Positions 34,870-39,427 of a stretch of DNA of 39,427 bases are shown here, in pieces. The notes beneath the pieces are model-generated. The model was not told the origin of the DNA, ran no database searches, and worked only from the letters and a program-made list of their open reading frames with translations. Location: positions 1-39,427 of the forward strand of contig DKAT01000064.1 of the NCBI GenBank assembly GCA_002450905.1, in the 5' to 3' direction. The first letter of the stretch is position 1, and every line of letters starts with the position of its first letter. Made by a program: the position numbers and the translations under genes. Source of the DNA: Spirochaetia bacterium UBA6919. GTDB lineage: Bacteria > Spirochaetota > UBA6919.

Positions 34870-35180
34870 AATTTTCTCCGGAATTATAATAAATTGTATG
34901 ATTATTTATATAACAGCAAAAATTATACCAATAGTTTATTTCTTGAAATGAATAAGAATAATAATATTTTATTATTTTATTTCATATTGAAATAATGTAA
35001 TATATGCATAATTACTGCAAATAATGCATATTAATTTTGGGCTACACAAAAAGATTTTTATTTATTTTCTCATTAAAATTAAATCTTAATTACTAATTTG
35101 ACGATAAATTATATTAAATTTGTTACTTAATTATTATAATTAGTTCTGCAAATACAAATAATTTATAACAAAGGAATGCA
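34870..35180. other. divergent intergenic region with inverted repeats
   Basis: 311 AT-rich bases between divergent genes; both promoters should be here. I see no open frame. Inverted repeats are at 34938-34949 (ATTTC-TT-GAAAT), 34977-34995 (TTATTTCA-TAT-TGAAATAA) and 35002-35031 (ATATGCAT and ATGCATAT, 14 bases apart). AAAGGAATGCA is the ribosome-binding site of the gene at 35181. Confidence 0.45.
34977..34995. promoter_or_regulatory. perfect inverted repeat, candidate operator
   Basis: TTATTTCA and TGAAATAA around TAT. A shorter relative (ATTTC-TT-GAAAT) is about 40 bases to the left at 34938-34949. Two similar sites in a divergent gap could be a binding pair, but the AT-rich background makes chance matches likely. 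Confidence 0.3.
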
Positions 35181-37319
35181 ATGAATAAACAAGATATATT
35201 AGAACTCCCGAGGGGAGGTACTATTGTCCCTACATCCGAAGGGCTTATCCAGTTTGGCGCTCCCCCTGAAACAATTAAAGATACAATGGTGATGTCCTGT
35301 GGTGTACCTCAAATCTATGTCATGCCAAAAGACTTTTTCCACCTGGAAGAAGGTATCAGTGTCGCCGAAATTGAATTCCCTATTTATTATAACTTCTTTT
35401 TAAATAAGAAAAAAACAAAAATCATCTGTCTTTCCCATCGTATTCCTGATATGAAAATAGCCTTTCGAGAAGCTGTATTTGGACCTGCTAATATTGATTT
35501 AACCCAGGATTATAGTGATAATATGAAACATTTAATTCCTGATTTATCCAAAGAAACTGCATTTTTTAGGGGAAATCTCAATTTAAATGATCTGGTTGAA
35601 TTCATTCCTATCAAGAATCAGAAAGTCCAAATCAATGATGTCACAATATTAATCAATGAGAATAATAATTATTTTGAAGTATATGATAAAGATATCCTTC
35701 TTGCGCAAGTAAATGGACATATCGAATTCTCATTACAATATGATACTGGTGAAGCGATTTCTGGCCGCTATATTCCTCCTAGAATGGGTGTTACTTGTCT
35801 TGGTCCCAGCCATGGATTTGACCCCAAGCAAAATACATCAGGATTCATAATCTGGCTGAATAATCGGGGTATCATGATTGATCCTCCGGCAGCTACGACT
35901 CAATGGTTACACCTATCCAATGTGAACCCGAAATATATCGATAGTATTATCCTAACCCACTGTCACTCTGATCACGATGCAGGGACTTTCCAAAAAATCC
36001 TAGCTGAAGAAAAGGTATCTATTTATACTACTCGAACCATTATGGGGAGTTTCCTAAAAAAATATTCCTCCCTCACACAAATATCCGAAGATAAATTATT
36101 AAATATGTTTAAATTTATTCCCATCACAATTCACGAACCTATTCGGATTCACCAGGGGATATTTGATTTCTATTATACCCTTCATTCAATTCCTACCATT
36201 GGATTTAAAGTTAATTTCAGAGATAAAACATTAATCTATTCCTCAGATCATCTCAATGAACCAAATATTATAGAAGATCTATATCAAAAAAATATTATTT
36301 CAGAATACAGAAGAAACTTTCTTAAGAACTTCCCATGGGAGTGCGACATTATTTATCACGAAGCTGGAATACCACCTCTCCACACACCTATAGCATACCT
36401 AAATACCCTACCAAAAGATATTCAAAAAAAAATGACTATATACCATATAGCTGAAAAAGATTTTCCTAAAGAAACAGATTTAACCCTAGCAAAATTTGGG
36501 ATACAACATACAAACATTATTGATATTCCAGAATACCCCTATGATACAGCTACAGATATATTAAATATTTTAGAAAAAGTGGAATATTTTAATGGCTTTA
36601 ATTTAACAAAAATTAATGAATTGGTTTCAATCTTAAAATTGGAAAAATTCAATAAAGGGGATATCATCATTAAAGAAGGGACACTGGGTGATAAATTTTA
36701 TATTATAACATCAGGCAAAGTCAGTATTTCAGACCATAATTCGCAGGTTAACACAAAACAATTTGGAGAATACGAAACATTTGGTGAAGCATCTTTATTA
36801 TTAAATGAGCCACGTCACGCCACTGTCAAGGCTGAAACACAAGTTGAGGCAATGACTATTGACAAAGAATCCTTTTTAAATCTTTTGAGGGGTACGAAAT
36901 TAGAAAAAAAATTATTACACCTAGCAAGCTCAAGAAATACAGTAACATGGAATGCCCTTATCCATAGTCCTCTTTTTAAGAATACCACTAGTTTTCAGAA
37001 AACTGCATTTGAAATAATTTTAAATCCATTTGAAATCAAAATAAATCAAATTCTCATTGAGAAGGGAAATCCATTAAACGAAATGTTTCTTGTCACTGTT
37101 GAAAATCATATCATAGAAATCGATGAAATGGGTCATGAAAGAGATGTCCCAATGGGTTATTTAATTGGTGATATTATTAAGCTACAAAAACAATTGCCTT
37201 CGAATAAGACCTATAAAGTTATAAATGATGGAATTATCTATAAAATTAATCGTGATGATATGTTAGAATATATTGAAACATATCCAAATATCTATATGAA
37301 TCTTATTTATGATATATAA
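35181..37319 (+). CDS. metallo-beta-lactamase/cyclic-nucleotide-binding fusion
   Basis: A 712-residue protein. The first ~180 residues are unrecognised. An MBL hydrolase domain follows with HxHxDH intact (His260, His262, Asp264, His265 in LTHCHSDHDAG), then SSDHLNEP and IIYHEAGIP. A cyclic-nucleotide-binding domain (about 480-590) has KFNKGDIIIKEGTLGDKFYI, FGEASLLLNEPRHATVKA with the phosphate-binding Arg, and a typical C-helix. A second, degenerate CNB-like domain (about 600-712) lacks the binding motif. MBL enzymes of this type can act on cyclic nucleotides or RNA; the substrate is unknown. The start has AAAGGAATGC upstream. Function as a nucleotide-gated hydrolase is inference. Confidence 0.85.
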   Translation: MNKQDILELPRGGTIVPTSEGLIQFGAPPETIKDTMVMSCGVPQIYVMPKDFFHLEEGISVAEIEFPIYYNFFLNKKKTKIICLSHRIPDMKIAFREAVFGPANIDLTQDYSDNMKHLIPDLSKETAFFRGNLNLNDLVEFIPIKNQKVQINDVTILINENNNYFEVYDKDILLAQVNGHIEFSLQYDTGEAISGRYIPPRMGVTCLGPSHGFDPKQNTSGFIIWLNNRGIMIDPPAATTQWLHLSNVNPKYIDSIILTHCHSDHDAGTFQKILAEEKVSIYTTRTIMGSFLKKYSSLTQISEDKLLNMFKFIPITIHEPIRIHQGIFDFYYTLHSIPTIGFKVNFRDKTLIYSSDHLNEPNIIEDLYQKNIISEYRRNFLKNFPWECDIIYHEAGIPPLHTPIAYLNTLPKDIQKKMTIYHIAEKDFPKETDLTLAKFGIQHTNIIDIPEYPYDTATDILNILEKVEYFNGFNLTKINELVSILKLEKFNKGDIIIKEGTLGDKFYIITSGKVSISDHNSQVNTKQFGEYETFGEASLLLNEPRHATVKAETQVEAMTIDKESFLNLLRGTKLEKKLLHLASSRNTVTWNALIHSPLFKNTTSFQKTAFEIILNPFEIKINQILIEKGNPLNEMFLVTVENHIIEIDEMGHERDVPMGYLIGDIIKLQKQLPSNKTYKVINDGIIYKINRDDMLEYIETYPNIYMNLIYDI

Positions 37320-37564
37320 TTTACTAAAAATTACCACGGATTACCTGTCAATACTATATTATTTACAAAATATGTTGAATTAATTATATTTGATAGATCA
37401 ATTTTAATGTACTGAAAAATATATTTTTTATTTAAATCCATATCGCTTCATCTATTTTATAAACAGAATCGAACCATCATTCAATATATTAAATTATAAT
37501 ATTTTAAGTATGTTATCAATATAGAATAAATCATTGTTAAAAAATACCTTGCCAGGATTATACT

Positions 37565-38746
37565 ATGAATATTACAGTTGTAGGTGGTGCAGGACATGTT
37601 GGACTTCCACTCAGTATTGCCCTTGCTGATGTAAGTGAAAAAATCCGATTAACAATATTAGATATTAATCAGGAAGTCTTAGATAAAATTAATCAAGGTA
37701 CAATGCCTTTCTTGGAGAAGGGTGCTGAAGAGAAATTAAAAAATATAATCAATCGAAATTTATTCACTTCTGTAAATAGCAATGTGTTAACACAAAGTGA
37801 TGTAATTATAATTGTTATAGGAACACCTGTCGATGAACATTTAAATCCATTATTTAGTGTATTTAATAAATTATTAGAACAACTTTTACCATATTTAAAG
37901 AGTGATCAGACAATTATCTTAAGAAGTACTCTGTATCCAGGTACTTCACAAAAAGTTTTTAATTTATTTCATGAAAAATATAAGATAAATATTCATGTAG
38001 CTTATTGTCCAGAGCGAATTGCTGAAGGCAAGGCAATGGAGGAATTATATTCTCTTCCTCAAATTATTTCAGGATTCAGTGAAAAAGCCCTAACCATTGC
38101 AAAAGAAGTTTTTGGATTACTAACAAATGATATTATAGAATTATCTCCTATGGAAGCTGAATTAGCAAAATTATTTACCAATTCCTGGAGATATATCCAA
38201 TTTGCAACAGCTAACCAGTTTTATATGTTAGCAGAAGAAAAGGGACTTGATTTTTATAAAATATACCATGCTGTAACCCACAACTACCCACGAGCCAATG
38301 GTTTTCCTAAAGCAGGTTTCTCAGCAGGTCCTTGTTTATTTAAGGATACAATGCAGTTATCAGCCTTCTCAAATAATCAATTTTTTTTAGGTCACTCTGC
38401 TATGCTCATCAATGAAGGGTTACCATATTTTGTTGTTCAGCAGATTAAAAAAAGATATGATATATCAAAAATGACAGTTGGAATACTAGGAATGTCTTTT
38501 AAAGGCGAAAGTGATGATAACCGCTCTTCATTATCTTATAAGCTGAAGAAAATTTTAGAAATAGAAGCAGGAAATGTAATTTGTACCGACGAATATGTGT
38601 TTGATACTCAGCTAAAACCTCTTGAAGAAGTTTTGATGAATTCTGATCTACTTATTTTAGGGGCTCCCCATAAAAAATATCGTGAAATTAGTACTAACAA
38701 AATCGTGATTGATATATGGAAATGGATGGATTCCCTAGGTTGTTGA
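37565..38746 (+). CDS. UDP-glucose/GDP-mannose-family sugar dehydrogenase
   Basis: A 393-residue NAD-dependent enzyme that oxidises a nucleotide sugar to the uronic acid, for surface polysaccharide. The NAD-binding fold is ITVVGGAGHVGLPLSIALAD, followed by SDVIIIVIGTPVDEH and RSTLYPGTS. Conserved CPERIAEG and LAKLFTNSWRY lead to the catalytic Cys257 in GFSAGPCLFKD, and ILGMSFKGESDDNR is the C-terminal NAD/substrate loop. It resembles the WbpA/UDP-N-acetylmannosamine type more than the UDP-glucose type, but the substrate cannot be fixed. No polysaccharide genes are next to it in this window. Confidence 0.92.
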   Translation: MNITVVGGAGHVGLPLSIALADVSEKIRLTILDINQEVLDKINQGTMPFLEKGAEEKLKNIINRNLFTSVNSNVLTQSDVIIIVIGTPVDEHLNPLFSVFNKLLEQLLPYLKSDQTIILRSTLYPGTSQKVFNLFHEKYKINIHVAYCPERIAEGKAMEELYSLPQIISGFSEKALTIAKEVFGLLTNDIIELSPMEAELAKLFTNSWRYIQFATANQFYMLAEEKGLDFYKIYHAVTHNYPRANGFPKAGFSAGPCLFKDTMQLSAFSNNQFFLGHSAMLINEGLPYFVVQQIKKRYDISKMTVGILGMSFKGESDDNRSSLSYKLKKILEIEAGNVICTDEYVFDTQLKPLEEVLMNSDLLILGAPHKKYREISTNKIVIDIWKWMDSLGC

Positions 38747-38965
38747 GATTGTAGTAGACTTGAAGAACTGTTTGGTTGTAATTATTCACCTAAACCCAAT
38801 AATTATTCGTTACAACTCAGCAACCCCTGTAAAATCTATTAAAATCATAATAATTTGAAATATTTTAATCACTTTTTGTGATCAAATCAGTAAACTTGTT
38901 TTCATGGGAGCGGAACAATCTTTTAATATTAAAAGTTATTTAGATCTTGATATATGATCCTCTAA

Positions 38966-39085
38966 ACTTTAGATAAAATCCTATCAGGAAATGATAGATT
39001 GCTTAATAACCTCATTGAAGGGTTACTCATGAAGATTGACACTCTAACAACTGAGAATTCTAAACTAAAAAACACCAGTTATTAG
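38966..39085 (+). pseudogene. short coiled-coil-like frame, possible transposase remnant
   Basis: The frame is open between TAA 38963-38965 and TAG 39083-39085, with no good start (ATG at about 39029 has no ribosome-binding site). It reads LLNNLIEGLLMKIDTLTTEN then SKLKN, a leucine-zipper pattern like the N-terminus of IS66-type transposases. This is a weak resemblance. Confidence 0.2.
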
Positions 39086-39198
39086 AATCAATATACAAAG
39101 TTTTTAAGGAAATATTTCTGTGTTTCAGGGTGAGAAAATAATGATAATATTATAAATCGAAAAAAAATGAAAAATGGATTTCAATAAATTTGTTAGAT

Positions 39199-39372
39199 AT
39201 GAAAAATAGATATTTGAAATTATTAATATTAGGCATAATTAGTATTTATCTATTTCCAATACTATCTTTTTTTTGCTTGAATCAATATAAAAATAGTTAC
39301 TATTCAGTAACATTTTATCCAACATCCTGTGTAGTTACGAATTTTTATATAAGATTTTTTGATTGGTTCTAG
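39199..39372 (+). CDS. possible 57-residue hydrophobic protein
   Basis: MKNRYLKLLILGIISIYLFP has a signal-anchor look. The rest (YSVTFYPTSCVVTNFYIRF) is aromatic and polar. No ribosome-binding site is evident before the ATG at 39199. It could be a small exported protein, a truncated gene, or chance in AT-rich DNA. Confidence 0.25.
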   Translation: MKNRYLKLLILGIISIYLFPILSFFCLNQYKNSYYSVTFYPTSCVVTNFYIRFFDWF

Positions 39373-39390
39373 GATATGATTTCTTTAAGG

Positions 39391-39407
39391 GATTTTCCCA
39401 TCTTTCT
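39391..39407 (+). repeat. 17-bp match to the TTTTCCC array
   Basis: GATTTTCCCATCTTTCT is identical to 20984-21000. Only one full TTTTCCC unit is present here, next to AAGGGATTTTCCC, which is also a small palindrome. Confidence 0.55.
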
Positions 39408-39427
39408 TGTATGTTTATTCTATCAAA

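Larger units (their letters stand above)
38747..39427. other. gene-poor end of the window
   Basis: 681 bases with no firm gene. The start has an imperfect hairpin (TAATTATT and AATAATTA around 38780-38805) shortly after the dehydrogenase stop. A 40-codon coiled-coil-like frame (38966-39085) and a 60-codon hydrophobic frame (39190-39372) are listed below. A 17-bp repeat is at 39391-39407. Confidence 0.5.

Overview
The window is AT-rich bacterial chromosome, most probably from a member of the Spirochaetota. The strongest evidence is a periplasmic-flagellum sheath protein FlaA (19566-20807), a family known from spirochaetes. Also consistent are a dense set of two-component, c-di-GMP and cyclic-nucleotide signalling proteins and several spirochaete-type orphan genes. 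The exact genus cannot be read from the sequence.

Layout. 1-4391 (+): end of an unrecognised gene, a winged-helix-like protein, the MsrP-type molybdo-enzyme, hisS and thiD (4-nt overlap). 4699-8597 (-): a sensory locus. A PotD-like lipoprotein overlaps a hybrid histidine kinase by one base, followed by a possibly frameshifted small gene and a stand-alone receiver. 8972-11245: a DUF3810-like membrane metalloprotein and, convergent with it, a receiver/SpoIIE-type phosphatase. 11422-17537 (+): an HD-GYP-like protein, a TPR-like protein, CCA-adding enzyme, an MCE-domain protein, radA and panD. 17509-19342 (-): pgsA and a membrane protein. 19566-20807: flaA. 21129-22625 (-): glgA. 23087-26848 (+): a GGDEF-EAL protein and ETF-ubiquinone oxidoreductase.

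27.1-33.6 kb (all -) is an accessory stretch. It holds a small Cys-rich protein, a Uma2-family pseudogene disabled by a stop codon and a 4-bp repeat frameshift, a HicB-HicB-HicA module, a TIMP-like secreted protein, an orphan addiction-module antitoxin, and a type II restriction-modification pair whose nuclease looks HinP1I-like. rlmE and proB follow, with visibly higher G+C than the rest. Degraded copies of the 3' ends of rlmE (108 bp) and of the methyltransferase gene (81 bp) lie left of the antitoxin gene, so the restriction system sits between direct repeats of a chromosomal gene. This is the signature of insertion or tandem duplication with a long target duplication.

33.7-39.4 kb returns to AT-rich chromosome: a PilZ-like protein (-), a metallo-beta-lactamase/cyclic-nucleotide-binding fusion (+), a UDP-sugar dehydrogenase (+), and a gene-poor end.

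Two families of short dispersed intergenic repeats stand out. One is a 27-bp imperfect palindrome present twice in opposite orientation (4526-4552 and 16984-17010). The other is an array of TTTTCCC units with 11-bp spacing (20975-21003, inverted at 27019-27047, and a 17-bp match at 39391-39407).
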